A DNA stretch of 64,000 nt from Fontivita pretiosa (GCF_050410795.1 NZ_CP191258.1:3720001-3784000), one strand, 5' to 3'. Numbered from the stretch's first letter, positions 10,831 through 21,234 are shown. Notes: generated from the sequence alone by a model not told the origin. Translations and numbers: made by a program.

Positions 10831-11550
10831 ATGAACCCATCAACATCCGCAGCAGGCAGCGTGGAAGCGTCAGCGGGCGTGGCCCCGAGGCGGCGAAGTG
10901 TGTTGCTGGTGGACGATCACCCGATCGTCCGCCAGGGCTTGGCGCAGCTCATCAATCAGGAGCCGGACCTTCTGGTCAGCGCCGAAGTTGCCACCGCGCG
11001 ACAGGCGCTGGACCTGCTGGACCGCCCCGGCGCCGCGCCGGACATCGCGATTGTGGATATTTCCCTGGAGGATCGCAGCGGCATCGAGTTGATCAAGGAG
11101 ATCCGCGCTCGTTGGCCACTGTTGCCCATCCTGGTGCTGTCCATGCACGACGAGGCGCTGTACGCCGAACGCGCCCTGCGCGCCGGCGCCCGAGGCTACA
11201 TCATGAAACAGGAAGCCACCGACCGCGTGATGACGGCGATCCGCAAGGTGCTGGGCGGCGAAATCTACGTTGGCGAAAGGATCGCCGCTCGGCTGCTGGG
11301 GCAGTTGGTCAACGCCGGCAGCGGGGAGAATGTCTCTTCGCTGCGTCGGCTCAGCGACCGCGAACTGGAGATTTTCACGATGATCGGTCGCGGGATGGGA
11401 ACCCGTGAAATCGCCAGCAAACTGTTCCTCAGCGTCAAGACGGTCGAGGCCCATCGCGAGCACATCAAGGAAAAGCTCCAGCTCCGCAGCGGCACCGAGC
11501 TGATGCGGGCGGCGGTGCAGTATGTGCTGGAGTTGCCCCGCAGCCAGTAG
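10831..11550 (+). CDS. NarL/FixJ-family response regulator
   Basis: The 239-residue protein has a receiver domain with the acidic pair VDDH (28-30), phospho-acceptor D76 in IVDISLED, the Thr/Ser position LVLSMHDE and the conserved Lys in GYIMKQE. A LuxR-type helix-turn-helix follows: LSDRELEIFTMIGRG and TREIASKLFLSVKTVEAH. It is the likely partner of the kinase encoded 7 nt upstream. About 20 flexible residues precede the receiver. Targets cannot be deduced; no inverted repeat near the operon was convincing. Confidence 0.94.
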   Translation: MNPSTSAAGSVEASAGVAPRRRSVLLVDDHPIVRQGLAQLINQEPDLLVSAEVATARQALDLLDRPGAAPDIAIVDISLEDRSGIELIKEIRARWPLLPILVLSMHDEALYAERALRAGARGYIMKQEATDRVMTAIRKVLGGEIYVGERIAARLLGQLVNAGSGENVSSLRRLSDRELEIFTMIGRGMGTREIASKLFLSVKTVEAHREHIKEKLQLRSGTELMRAAVQYVLELPRSQ

Positions 11551-11580
11551 GCCCGCTGGGCGTTGCACGCGCCGGGTTAA

Positions 11581-13446
<1,866 letters not shown>

Positions 13447-13458
13447 GGCTGCGTCGGA

Positions 13459-13487
13459 ATCTTAGGAGAAGCCCGGACAATGTCGAA
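13459..13487 (-). promoter_or_regulatory. Candidate mnmG promoter
   Basis: Read on the minus strand, TTCGAC is separated by exactly 17 nt from TAAGAT, and the hexamer ends 12 nt before the mnmG ATG. The predicted start point leaves about 6 leader bases. Both boxes are imperfect matches to sigma-70 consensus, but the spacing is ideal. Confidence 0.5.
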
Positions 13488-13524
13488 TGCCTGAAGCAGC
13501 GGCAGGCTGGTGCGCCGGGACCGG

Positions 13525-13845
13525 TCACTTACTGCCGGGCGGCGCCGGGTGCGGCTCGGCCAGCTCGCGAAGAACCCGCGCCAATTCGCTCTGGCTGGAA
13601 AGCATCATGTCCACCGCCTCCACACACAGGCGCAGGCTCGCCAAATCAATTGATGGGTCTGCGCCTCGGTTCAGGCGGTCGATGAGCAGGGAGAGCTTTC
13701 GCCGATACGACTCGGCGAAGCGACCGATCAGGTCCACCTCCTGTCGAAGCTGGCGGTGAGTGGCTGGAGACATGGCAAAGCTCCCGTGGCTGACATGGCC
13801 GCTTGCCGGCCAATCTCCACCTTCCCGTTGTGGTTTATCGGACAT
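13525..13845 (-). CDS. Small hypothetical helical protein
   Basis: A 106-residue protein from the ATG at 13845 with a helical central part (HRQLRQEVDLIGRFAESYRR, then a Leu-rich segment and a second helix around residues 72-95). It has no recognisable family motif, signal peptide or membrane segment. A later in-frame ATG at 13773 would give 82 residues and keep all helical parts. The composition looks protein-like, unlike the upstream part of the same open frame, which is antisense to nothing useful and Arg/Gly-rich. It lies downstream of the CobA-HemD gene and a small membrane protein on the same strand, so it may be in that transcript. Confidence 0.55.
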   Translation of the reverse strand: MSDKPQREGGDWPASGHVSHGSFAMSPATHRQLRQEVDLIGRFAESYRRKLSLLIDRLNRGADPSIDLASLRLCVEAVDMMLSSQSELARVLRELAEPHPAPPGSK

Positions 13846-13910
13846 GGCGGGCCGAAAACTGGAGCCGGAATTGGAGAGCACCGCTTTGTTGGTGAAGTTG
13901 GTGGTGCGGA

Positions 13911-14105
13911 TCACATGCGATGCCGTGCCCGCAGCCCCGCCAACGCCAATGCCCCCGACGCCGCCGCCCCCAGCAGGCACAATGGCACTTGCCACCAGCC
14001 GGCGGAACTGTCCCGCTGGCTCAGCTTGTATGACTGCCACAGCAGCAGCAGGCACAGCACCAGAAACGAAAACGCCAGTCGCGCAAGCCACTTCTGCATC
14101 GCCAT
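13911..14105 (-). CDS. Small two-helix membrane protein
   Basis: About 64 residues with two hydrophobic stretches, LAFSFLVLCLLLLW and VPLCLLGAAASGALALAGL, separated by a polar turn. The stop is 27 bases downstream of the end of cobA-hemD, so co-transcription is likely. The ATG at 14105 is preferred (GGGA 4 nt upstream), with a GTG at 14129 as the alternative. No family was recognised. Confidence 0.5.
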   Translation of the reverse strand: MAMQKWLARLAFSFLVLCLLLLWQSYKLSQRDSSAGWWQVPLCLLGAAASGALALAGLRARHRM

Positions 14106-14132
14106 CAGATCCCAACCCCGGGGCCTCACGCT

Positions 14133-15698
14133 TCAACGATGGTTGCACATCGCCTGCACCAGTCCGGCGATGTTGAATTGCTCGGCCTGCACCGTTGGCG
14201 TCAGGCCAAGCTCGCGGATCGTACTGGTGGTGATCGGGCCGATGCTGGCGATCTTCACACCCGCCAGCAGGCTCAGGTAATCGCGCCCCAGCAGCTCGAC
14301 GAAGTTTCGCACTGTGCTGCTGGAGCTGAACGTGATCCAGTGCACCTGCCGCTGCGCCAGGGCCTGAAGCAGCACCGGCGGCAGCGAGCGGGCCGGGCGA
14401 GTCTGGTAGATCGCCACATCCCGAACTTCGGACGCTCCGGCCTGCTCCAGACGCTCCCGCAGGATCGGGCGGGCAATGTCGGCACGCAGCAGCAAAAAGC
14501 GTTTTCCGGCAATCTGCCCCCGCGACGCCAGCGCGTCGGCCAGCGCCTCGGCCACGAATCGCTCCGGGCACAGATCCACGTGAAGACACAGCTCCTCGCG
14601 GATGGCCCGGGCGGTGGCATCTCCGATGGCCGCGATTCTCGCGTTGCCAAATACGCGCACATCCCGATCAATCTGGGCAAGCCGGTGCCGCACAAACCTT
14701 ACGCCGTTGGCACTGGTGAAAATCACCCAGTCGTATTCGCCGCTGCGCGTGATCGCCTCATCGACCTGTGTCCAGTCCGGCGGCTCCAGCAGCTCGATCG
14801 TCGGCGCCTCGATGACGTTGGCGCCCAGTTCCTGGAGCTGGGCCGCAAGATCGCTGGCCTGCTGCCGCGTGCGCGTCACCACGATGGTCTGTCCGAACAG
14901 CGGACGCCGCTCGAACCAGTTCATGATCGGGCGCAGGCTGACGACTCGCCCGACGATCGTGATCGCCGGCGCCGTGATGCCCGCCTCGCTCACCCGCTGA
15001 ACGATATCGCCGATCGTGCCGCTGACGGTGCGCTGCTGGGGCAGCGTCGCCCACTGGATCGTCGCCGCCGGCGTGTCGGGGGACATACCGTGCTCAATCA
15101 GCTTCTGAGTGATTCGCGGCAGGGCCTTGACTCCCATGTAGAAGGCGATGCAGGGCAGCCGGGCCACGACGGCCCAGTCGATGTCGGAAGAGCCGGTGGC
15201 CGGCTGCCGCTGGCGGCTGTCAGGCTCCTGGTACTGCTGTTCCTTTTCGTGTCCGGTGATGACGGTGAAGCTGGAGTTGAAGTCGCGATGGGTGACGGGG
15301 ATGCCCGCGTAACAGGCTCCGCCGATCGACGCGGTGATCCCGGGCACGACCTCGAAGCGGATGCCCGCCTCGTGCAGCGCCTCGCACTCTTCGCCGCCTC
15401 GACCGAACACGAACGGGTCGCCGCCCTTCAGCCGCACCACACGCTTGCCCCGTCTGGCGTGATCGATCAGAAGCTGGTTGATCTGCTCCTGCGTGAGGGT
15501 GTGGTCGGCGGCCTTCTTGCCCACGTAGATCGTTTCGGCGCGGGGGCAATAACTCAGCAGCTTGGGATTGGCCAGATAGTCGTAAACGACCACGTCGGCC
15601 CGTTCCAATAATTCGCGGCCCCTGACGGTAATCAATCCCGGGTCTCCCGGACCTGCACCGACGAGATACACCACACCACGGGTAGATGTTTCACTCAA
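14133..15698 (-). CDS. cobA-hemD: Fused uroporphyrinogen-III C-methyltransferase / uroporphyrinogen-III synthase
   Basis: The N-terminal half is a SUMT (CobA): VYLVGAGPGDPGLIT, VVRLKGGDPFVFGRGGEE and VVPGITASIGG are its SAM and substrate motifs. The C-terminal half from FGQTIVVTRTRQQA onward is HemD, with TSANGVRF, IAAIGDATA and ITFSSSSTVRNF. Together they make uroporphyrinogen III and methylate it to precorrin-2, feeding siroheme or corrinoids as well as heme. Such fusions are known in several bacterial groups. The start is a TTG: one at 15698 has GAGGT 5 nt upstream, another at 15710 is possible. A 20-odd residue Gln/Arg/Ser-rich insertion (YQEPDSRQRQPATGSS) interrupts the SUMT domain. Confidence 0.93.
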   Translation of the reverse strand: MSETSTRGVVYLVGAGPGDPGLITVRGRELLERADVVVYDYLANPKLLSYCPRAETIYVGKKAADHTLTQEQINQLLIDHARRGKRVVRLKGGDPFVFGRGGEECEALHEAGIRFEVVPGITASIGGACYAGIPVTHRDFNSSFTVITGHEKEQQYQEPDSRQRQPATGSSDIDWAVVARLPCIAFYMGVKALPRITQKLIEHGMSPDTPAATIQWATLPQQRTVSGTIGDIVQRVSEAGITAPAITIVGRVVSLRPIMNWFERRPLFGQTIVVTRTRQQASDLAAQLQELGANVIEAPTIELLEPPDWTQVDEAITRSGEYDWVIFTSANGVRFVRHRLAQIDRDVRVFGNARIAAIGDATARAIREELCLHVDLCPERFVAEALADALASRGQIAGKRFLLLRADIARPILRERLEQAGASEVRDVAIYQTRPARSLPPVLLQALAQRQVHWITFSSSSTVRNFVELLGRDYLSLLAGVKIASIGPITTSTIRELGLTPTVQAEQFNIAGLVQAMCNHR

Positions 15699-15764
15699 TC
15701 TGGACCTCAAGCGTACGGGTCAAGACAGGTAATCTATTCCACGAACGCGGCCGATGAAAGGAAC

Positions 15765-16133
15765 ATGGTCGCGTTACTCCGAAATCCCTGGCAGATTCAC
15801 GGCTCGCAGGACGGTTGCACCGACGCGCCATCCGCCGAGCGCCGGCTGTTTCCACGAAAGCAGGTTCACACCCGCGTCCAGGGGGTGCGGCTGGATCATA
15901 CCATTCAGGCACGACGGGAACCGCACCTGAGCCTGGCATTGCGCGATCTGTCGATCGGCGGATTGAGCGCCATCAGCCAGATCCCGCTGATGCGCGGCGA
16001 GCGGGTGAGCATCTTCTTCCCGCCGCAAGGCCCGTCGCGCGGCTGGGACGCCTACGGGCGGGTGCTCCGCTGCGAACCCAGCGGCATGGGCTACCGAATC
16101 GCCGTCGAGTTTGATCCACTTCCTGCGGCGTAG
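15765..16133 (+). CDS. PilZ-domain protein
   Basis: A 122-residue protein with the two cyclic-di-GMP binding motifs of PilZ: the Arg-rich ERRLFPRKQVHTR near residue 25 and DLSIGG near residue 62, followed by a beta-barrel ending in YRIAVEFDPL. It probably acts as a stand-alone c-di-GMP effector. AAGGA lies close upstream of the ATG. It is divergent from cobA-hemD and is followed by a terminator hairpin, so it looks monocistronic. Confidence 0.85.
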   Translation: MVALLRNPWQIHGSQDGCTDAPSAERRLFPRKQVHTRVQGVRLDHTIQARREPHLSLALRDLSIGGLSAISQIPLMRGERVSIFFPPQGPSRGWDAYGRVLRCEPSGMGYRIAVEFDPLPAA

Positions 16134-16160
16134 TGGCTTTTAGCATACCCGCGCACCGAC

Positions 16161-16188
16161 GCCCAGGACTCAGCTCCCGGGCTTTTTT
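16161..16188 (+). terminator. Intrinsic terminator after the PilZ gene
   Basis: GCCCAGGA pairs with TCCCGGGC (one A-C mismatch) around a 6-nt loop and is followed at once by TTTTTT. It lies 28 bases after the PilZ stop and before the tatC -10 element. Confidence 0.7.
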
Positions 16189-16207
16189 GTTTGCGCGGCC
16201 CCGGCGC

Positions 16208-16213
16208 TACAAT
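16208..16213 (+). promoter_or_regulatory. Candidate tatC -10 element (TACAAT)
   Basis: TACAAT ends 9 nt before the tatC ATG, which places the expected start point about 3 nt before the start codon. There is no Shine-Dalgarno in between. The -35 position holds only a T-rich stretch that overlaps the preceding terminator. Confidence 0.5.
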
Positions 16214-16222
16214 ACCTGCCGC

Positions 16223-17206
16223 ATGACCGGATGGATCGTGACCGCCAAGTCCCGCGCCCAATCGTCGTTCGACCCCGATCAATATCGCATGACGATCGGC
16301 GAGCACCTGGAGGAACTGCGCTGGCGGCTGATCCTGGCGCTGGCGGGGTTCGCGATCGTCTTTGTCTTGTGCCTGCTCTTCGCCCGCGGGTATGTGATGC
16401 CGGCGTTCTGCCAGCCGCTGATCTCCGTGCTTCGCTCCTACGACATCAGCCCGCAGGTTTACTTCACTCAGGTGTCCGACCCGTTCATGACCTATATCAA
16501 GGTCAGCCTGGTCAGCGCCGCCGCCATTGCTTCTCCGTGGATGCTCTATCAGTTGTGGCTGTTTGTCGCCGCCGGGCTGTATGAGCATGAACGCCGCATC
16601 GTCACACGTTACGTGCCACTGAGCCTGACGCTGCTGATCTGCGGGCTGCTGTTCGTCTACTTTCTGGTCCTGCCCTGGACACTGACGTTCTTCATGGCCT
16701 TCAGCCTGGAGATTCCCCTGCCCAGCGAGTATGCCCCGGACATGCGCGTCCAGACCACTCAGCCGACGACGATCCCGGCCTACGAGGGTGATCCGGCCAA
16801 TCCCGTCGATGGGCAGATCTGGCTGAACAAGCTGGATGGCCGGCTGAAACTGTCGCTCGGGGGGCACATCCGCGTGCTGGCGTTCGGCCCGGAGAATCTG
16901 GTCGCCCCGATCATCACGCTGGCCGATTACATCGACCTGGTCTTCGGCATGCTGCTGACCTTCGGGCTGAGCTTTCAATTGCCGCTGGTGATCATGGCGC
17001 TGGTGGCCGCCGGGATCGTCGAGCGCCACGCGCTGAAGGCCGGACGCAGATATGTCTACTTCGTGATGGTCATCATCGCGGCGGTCATCACGCCCGGCGA
17101 CGTCATCACCGCGACGGTGGCCCTGATGTTCCCGCTGATCGGACTGTACGAACTGGGTATCTGGCTTTCCAGAACCGAACGGAGCACAATCGACGCCGAC
17201 GGTTAG
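16223..17206 (+). CDS. tatC: Sec-independent protein translocase TatC
   Basis: The protein (327 residues from the ATG at 16223) starts with the diagnostic MTIGEHLEELRWRL and has six predicted membrane helices, with DPFMTYIKVS and PLSLTLLICGLLFVYF in the expected places. TatC is the twin-arginine signal receptor in the inner membrane. It is about 75 residues longer than typical TatC because of an insert at roughly 165-225 between helices three and four, on the periplasmic side by the standard topology. No tatA or tatB lies nearby. The upstream frame to 16133 overlaps the PilZ stop and the terminator, so it is rejected as coding. Confidence 0.95.
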   Translation: MTGWIVTAKSRAQSSFDPDQYRMTIGEHLEELRWRLILALAGFAIVFVLCLLFARGYVMPAFCQPLISVLRSYDISPQVYFTQVSDPFMTYIKVSLVSAAAIASPWMLYQLWLFVAAGLYEHERRIVTRYVPLSLTLLICGLLFVYFLVLPWTLTFFMAFSLEIPLPSEYAPDMRVQTTQPTTIPAYEGDPANPVDGQIWLNKLDGRLKLSLGGHIRVLAFGPENLVAPIITLADYIDLVFGMLLTFGLSFQLPLVIMALVAAGIVERHALKAGRRYVYFVMVIIAAVITPGDVITATVALMFPLIGLYELGIWLSRTERSTIDADG

Positions 17207-17257
17207 CCATGCGTCCTGGCGCAACCTTCGACGCCGCGTGCCGTGGGAGTCGGTGGC

Positions 17258-18490
17258 ATGTCCCGCAAGCGTATCGCCATTATCGGAGCCGGACCGATCG
17301 GGTTGGAAGCGGCGCTGTACGCACAGCAGCTTGGCGGCTACGACCTGGCCGTCTATGACGCCGGACAGATCGCGCACAACGTCGCGTCCTGGGGCTTCGT
17401 GCGTCTGTTCAGTCCATGGAGGATGAACACCACGCCGCTGGGCCGTCGTGTGCTGCGGCAGGCACAGCGATGCAATGAGCCGCCGCTGGAGCAGTGTCCC
17501 ACGGGCAGCGAGTTCCGTGAACAGTACCTTCTGCCGCTGGCGTCGCTGCCGCAACTGCGCGATTCCATCCGTCCGCAGACGCGCGTGATCAGCATCGGCC
17601 GGGATGACTTTGCCAAGGCTGACGCCATCGGCAGCCCGCAGCGCGCCCACTCGCCGTTCCGCATCCTGCTGAGCGACGCAAATGGCCGCGAACGCATCGA
17701 GCACGCGGATGTCGTGCTGGACTGCTCGGGGACGTACGGGAATCATCGCTGGGCCGGGCGGGGCGGAGTTCCGGCGGCCGGAGAACGCCGGCTGCGGCAT
17801 CGCATCTGCTACACACTGCCGGACATCCTTGACGCCGACCGCGGTCGTTTCGCCGATCGCCACACGCTATTGCTGGGCTGTGGACACTCCGCCGCCACTG
17901 CTTTGAGTCAGTTTGATGAGCTTCACAGGCAGTCGCCGCAGACGCAAGTGACCTGGGCGATTCGCCGCCGCGGACAGGCGCTTCAAGCCATCCATGCCGA
18001 CCCGCTGCCAGCGCGCCGCGAACTGGTGATGCATTCGCTTCGTCTGGCCGACGCGCCGCCGCCGTGGCTGCGATTCCTCGGCGCCTGCGTGCTGGAACAA
18101 CTGGACAGCGCCGACGACGGCAGGATCGTGGCGAGCCTTCGCTGCGGGCAGGAGCAGCTCTCGGTCCAGGTGGACCAGGTCGTCGCCCTGGTCGGCTATG
18201 TGCCCGACAACACCATCTTCGAGCAGCTTCAGGTTCACCAGTGCTACGCCACCGGCGGACCAATCAGGCTCTCGGCGGCGCTGCTCGGACAGGACTCAGG
18301 CGACTGCCTTACCGCCGGCTCCAAACTCAACGCTGATACCCTGAAGAATCCTGAGCCCAACTTCTTCATCCTGGGCGCCAAGAGCTACGGCACCAACAGC
18401 AACTTCCTGCTTCAGGTCGGACACCGGCAGATCGTTGACGCGTTCCGGCTGCTGAGCGATGATCCGAAATTGAACCTGTACCAGAGCTAG
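17258..18490 (+). CDS. FAD/NAD(P)-binding oxidoreductase
   Basis: A flavoprotein of about 410 residues with the N-terminal dinucleotide fold IAIIGAGPIGLEAAL (GxGxxG at 10-15), a second Rossmann motif TLLLGCGHSAATAL near residue 210, and a late VALVGYVPDN segment like that closing the FAD domain of pyridine-nucleotide flavoproteins. No redox-active CxxC is seen, so it is closer to flavin monooxygenase-like or NAD(P)-binding proteins than to disulfide reductases. The ATG at 17258 follows GGGAG. It lies 52 nt after tatC and before ppa on the same strand. The substrate is unknown. Confidence 0.72.
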   Translation: MSRKRIAIIGAGPIGLEAALYAQQLGGYDLAVYDAGQIAHNVASWGFVRLFSPWRMNTTPLGRRVLRQAQRCNEPPLEQCPTGSEFREQYLLPLASLPQLRDSIRPQTRVISIGRDDFAKADAIGSPQRAHSPFRILLSDANGRERIEHADVVLDCSGTYGNHRWAGRGGVPAAGERRLRHRICYTLPDILDADRGRFADRHTLLLGCGHSAATALSQFDELHRQSPQTQVTWAIRRRGQALQAIHADPLPARRELVMHSLRLADAPPPWLRFLGACVLEQLDSADDGRIVASLRCGQEQLSVQVDQVVALVGYVPDNTIFEQLQVHQCYATGGPIRLSAALLGQDSGDCLTAGSKLNADTLKNPEPNFFILGAKSYGTNSNFLLQVGHRQIVDAFRLLSDDPKLNLYQS

Positions 18491-18552
18491 CACATGTCAT
18501 CGAGCTGTGTGCAGCCTGGCGCCGCTTCAAAGTTTGTGGCACAGAGCAAGCG

Positions 18553-19095
18553 ATGATCCACCCCTGGCACGACGTTACGCCCGGCGAAAAGCTCCCCTAC
18601 GAGTTTGCCGCCGTCATCGAAATCCCCTTCGGATCCAGCGTCAAATACGAGCTGGACAAAGCCAGCGGGCTGATCAAGCTCGATCGCGTGCTCTATTCGG
18701 CGGTTTACTATCCGGCGAACTACGGGTTCATCCCGCAAACACTGGCCGAGGACGACGACCCGCTGGACGTGCTGGTCTTCTGCCAGGAGACGGTGGCCCC
18801 GCTGACGCTGATGAAGGCGCGAACCGTCGGGCTGATGACGATGATCGATGCGGGACGGAAGGACCACAAGATCATCGCCGTCGCCGTCGATGACCCGGAG
18901 TTCAACAGCTACAGGGAAGCCGCCGAAATGCCCCCGCACCGGCTGACCATGCTCCGCCGATTCTTTCAGGACTACAAACAGCTTGAAGGCAAGGCCGTCG
19001 AGGTGGAGGAGATCCAGCCGGCCAAGTCGGCATATCCGGTCATCGAAGACGCGCTGCACCGCTACAGCGACCAAAGACGCAAGGGCTTCAGATAA
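18553..19095 (+). CDS. ppa: Family I inorganic pyrophosphatase
   Basis: The 180-residue protein has the soluble pyrophosphatase signature EDDDPLDVLVF with its metal-binding aspartates, preceded by YPANYGFIPQT and the substrate-binding SSVKYELDK. It hydrolyses pyrophosphate in the cytoplasm with Mg2+. Length and motif order match the family throughout. The start at 18553 keeps the usual short N terminus. It is followed 54 nt later by a phosphoesterase-like gene that has its own -10 element. Confidence 0.96.
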   Translation: MIHPWHDVTPGEKLPYEFAAVIEIPFGSSVKYELDKASGLIKLDRVLYSAVYYPANYGFIPQTLAEDDDPLDVLVFCQETVAPLTLMKARTVGLMTMIDAGRKDHKIIAVAVDDPEFNSYREAAEMPPHRLTMLRRFFQDYKQLEGKAVEVEEIQPAKSAYPVIEDALHRYSDQRRKGFR

Positions 19096-19134
19096 ACGCG
19101 ATTCGGAAGTGGCAGAGGCCGCTGCGACCGTGCC

Positions 19135-19140
19135 TACAAT
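19135..19140 (+). promoter_or_regulatory. Candidate -10 element (TACAAT) of the phosphoesterase-like gene
   Basis: TACAAT ends 9 nt before the ATG at 19150, the same arrangement as at tatC. No -35 box or Shine-Dalgarno is evident. The predicted leader is about 3 nt. Confidence 0.45.
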
Positions 19141-19149
19141 GCTGCCGCG

Positions 19150-19638
19150 ATGTTGGGTGTGTTGGCCAACTCGGATGGCCGGGCGGACAAGGTCCAGGCG
19201 GCCGTCAACATCTTCCTGTCCCAGGGGGCGGAACTGATCATCCATTGCGGGGACATCGGCGGACGCCACGTTCTGGACGCCCTGGCCCCGGCCAGTTCCC
19301 AAGGCTCAGTGCTTTTCGTCTGGGGTGATCGCGATCACGACCGCACCGGCCTGATGCGATATGGCGCCAGCCTCGGCATCACCTGCTTCGGCGCCATGGG
19401 CGAGCTGGAGTACGCCCAAAAGAAGCTCATTGTCCTTCATGGCCAGGACAAGGCCATCCTGCGAAAACTGCTCGCCGAGCAGCAGTATGACTATCTTCTT
19501 TGCGGGCACTCAGCCCAAACCACCGATCAGACGGTGGGGCACACGCGGATACTCAACCCCGGTTCGATGCGGGGTCCGAGCGGCTCGGTGATGCTGCTGG
19601 ATCCGCACAGCGGCAAGGTGAAGATCGTCCCGGTCTAG
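19150..19638 (+). CDS. Degenerate YfcE/MJ0936-type metallophosphoesterase
   Basis: The 162-residue protein has the overall plan of small YfcE-type phosphodiesterases: LGVLANSDGRAD, HCGDIGG, VWGDRDHD, VLHGQD, LLCGHSAQT and the closing ILNPGSMRGP. Several metal ligands differ from the family pattern: the DxH motif reads NSDGR, the GNxD motif reads GDRD, and the GHTH motif reads GHSA. The aspartates of GD and the His of LHG and CGH remain. It may bind fewer metals, use another substrate, or be catalytically weak. It is probably transcribed from its own promoter just upstream. Confidence 0.7.
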   Translation: MLGVLANSDGRADKVQAAVNIFLSQGAELIIHCGDIGGRHVLDALAPASSQGSVLFVWGDRDHDRTGLMRYGASLGITCFGAMGELEYAQKKLIVLHGQDKAILRKLLAEQQYDYLLCGHSAQTTDQTVGHTRILNPGSMRGPSGSVMLLDPHSGKVKIVPV

Positions 19639-19992
19639 TGCCAATCGAACCGCCAGCGATGACCTTCGCCGCGCCGACCAAAAGAGCAATCCCACCGTTC
19701 CCAACTGCTCATATGCATTGACTTTTATCCTTTGGCCGCAGGCAACAAAATACTGTATGATCCGTTTTGTGGGTTGCCCTTGGGCCTGACGATCTTTTAG
19801 TTGGGGAAGGCAGCGTCTCGTCAAATTGGAGAACTTGGAATGGATAGGGAGAAAATATCGGCAGCGCCAACGCCGACGCTAAAAGTTCGCCTCGTTCCGC
19901 AATATTCTTGTATTTCAGGCGTGAATAAGGTGTTGCCCTGGCCGCGCTGGTGGCATACTTGATTCCTGCTGGGGGGAAACTCCCATTTACAG
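19639..19992 (+). other. Intergenic region, lower GC, upstream of a glycosyltransferase gene
   Basis: These 354 bases are clearly less GC-rich than the neighbouring genes. They contain TTGACT near 19714 and TATGAT near 19754, too far apart to make one promoter, and a short GGGG-AAA-CTCCC stem just before the glycosyltransferase start. No coding frame looks real. A regulatory leader or a gene remnant is possible. Confidence 0.4.
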
Positions 19993-21234
19993 ATGATTGG
20001 CGACCTGATTGATTCATCAGCTCCCGCTGAGTCGGCAGCGAATCCGCTGCCGGACGCGAGCCCAATTCGCCTCACCGTCCAGCAGCCGGGACTGCCGCGG
20101 TATCGCGTTCCGGTCTTCCGTGAGTTGGCTCGCCGTCCGGGGATCGAGCTGCGCGTCATCTACGGGCAGGGCAGCAGCATCCCCAACACCGACGACGGGC
20201 CGACAGGCTTCCAGGCGCGGATGATTCCCCGCCGCGTCTGGCCAATCGGACGACGCGAGCTGTGGTGGAGCGGGCCGCAGTGGCAGTTGGCAGGCGGCAC
20301 TGATCCCGCAACCCCACAGGTTGTAATCTTCTCCTGGAATCTGCACTACGCCAGTCTGGTGCCCGCGCTGCTGCGGGCACGCTATCACGGCGTGCCCACC
20401 ATCCTCTGGGGACACGGTTACTCCAAGCGCGACCACCCGGTTCGTCGCTGGTCACGCGAGCAGGTGGGCAGGCTGGCCAACGCCCTGCTGTTCTACAACC
20501 ACCGCGTCGCGCGGCGCTACATCGACAACGGCTGGGATCCAAACCGCATCTTCGTTGCCCTGAATGCGCTGGACCAGGCGCCGATTCAGGCGGCCCGCGC
20601 CGCCTGGCTGGCTCGGCCTGAAAAACTTCGTGCCTTCCGCGAATCCAACGGCCTGCACGAGGCGCCGATGACCCTGTTCGTCTCGCGGCTGGATCCCGAT
20701 AATCGCCTGGAGCTGCTCCTGCACGCGGCCGCCAGACTGCGAAAATCCCATCCCCGACATCAGGTGGTTATCATCGGCAAAGGCCCGGCCGAGCAATCGC
20801 TGCGACGCCTCGCCACTGATCTGCGGCTGAGCGAGCACGTCCGATTCCTGGGAGCGATCTATGACGAAATGAAGCTGGCGCCGTGGTTTTTGTCCGCCAG
20901 CGCCTTCTGTTATCCCACCAATATTGGGCTGAGCATCCTTCACGCCTTCGGCTATGGGCTGCCGGTGGTGACCGGCGACGACCTGGAGCGCCACAACCCT
21001 GAGATCGAAGCGCTGGAGGACCAAGTCAACGGCCTGCTGTTCCGCGACGGGGATGTCGCGGCCCTGGCCGACGTCCTGCAACGGCTCTTCGAGGACACGT
21101 CGCTGCGGCATAGCCTGTCCCTGGCGGCCCGGCAGACGGTCCTGCAACGCTTCACTCTCCAGAATATGGTGGACGGGATGGAAACGGCGGTGCGCTGGTG
21201 CGCACTGAACGGCGCGCGGACCCGCAGAAGCTGA
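19993..21234 (+). CDS. GT4-type glycosyltransferase
   Basis: A 413-residue GT-B glycosyltransferase. The acceptor half begins around IRLTVQQPGLPRYRVPVFREL. The donor half has LFVSRLDPDNRLELLLHA, VVIIGKGPAEQSL and the donor-binding GLSILHAFGYGLPVVTGDD, the variant of the GT4 signature with GLS..HAF in place of the usual E-x7-E. Such enzymes build cell-surface or capsular glycans at the cytoplasmic face of the membrane. It stands alone and no polysaccharide assembly genes adjoin it. The donor sugar is unknown. Confidence 0.85.
   Translation: MIGDLIDSSAPAESAANPLPDASPIRLTVQQPGLPRYRVPVFRELARRPGIELRVIYGQGSSIPNTDDGPTGFQARMIPRRVWPIGRRELWWSGPQWQLAGGTDPATPQVVIFSWNLHYASLVPALLRARYHGVPTILWGHGYSKRDHPVRRWSREQVGRLANALLFYNHRVARRYIDNGWDPNRIFVALNALDQAPIQAARAAWLARPEKLRAFRESNGLHEAPMTLFVSRLDPDNRLELLLHAAARLRKSHPRHQVVIIGKGPAEQSLRRLATDLRLSEHVRFLGAIYDEMKLAPWFLSASAFCYPTNIGLSILHAFGYGLPVVTGDDLERHNPEIEALEDQVNGLLFRDGDVAALADVLQRLFEDTSLRHSLSLAARQTVLQRFTLQNMVDGMETAVRWCALNGARTRRS

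Noticed and set aside
16091..17863. A 590-codon minus-strand frame over tatC and the flavoprotein gene
   Set aside because: Both plus-strand genes are certain, and the minus product is low-complexity Gln/Arg/Asp-rich sequence.
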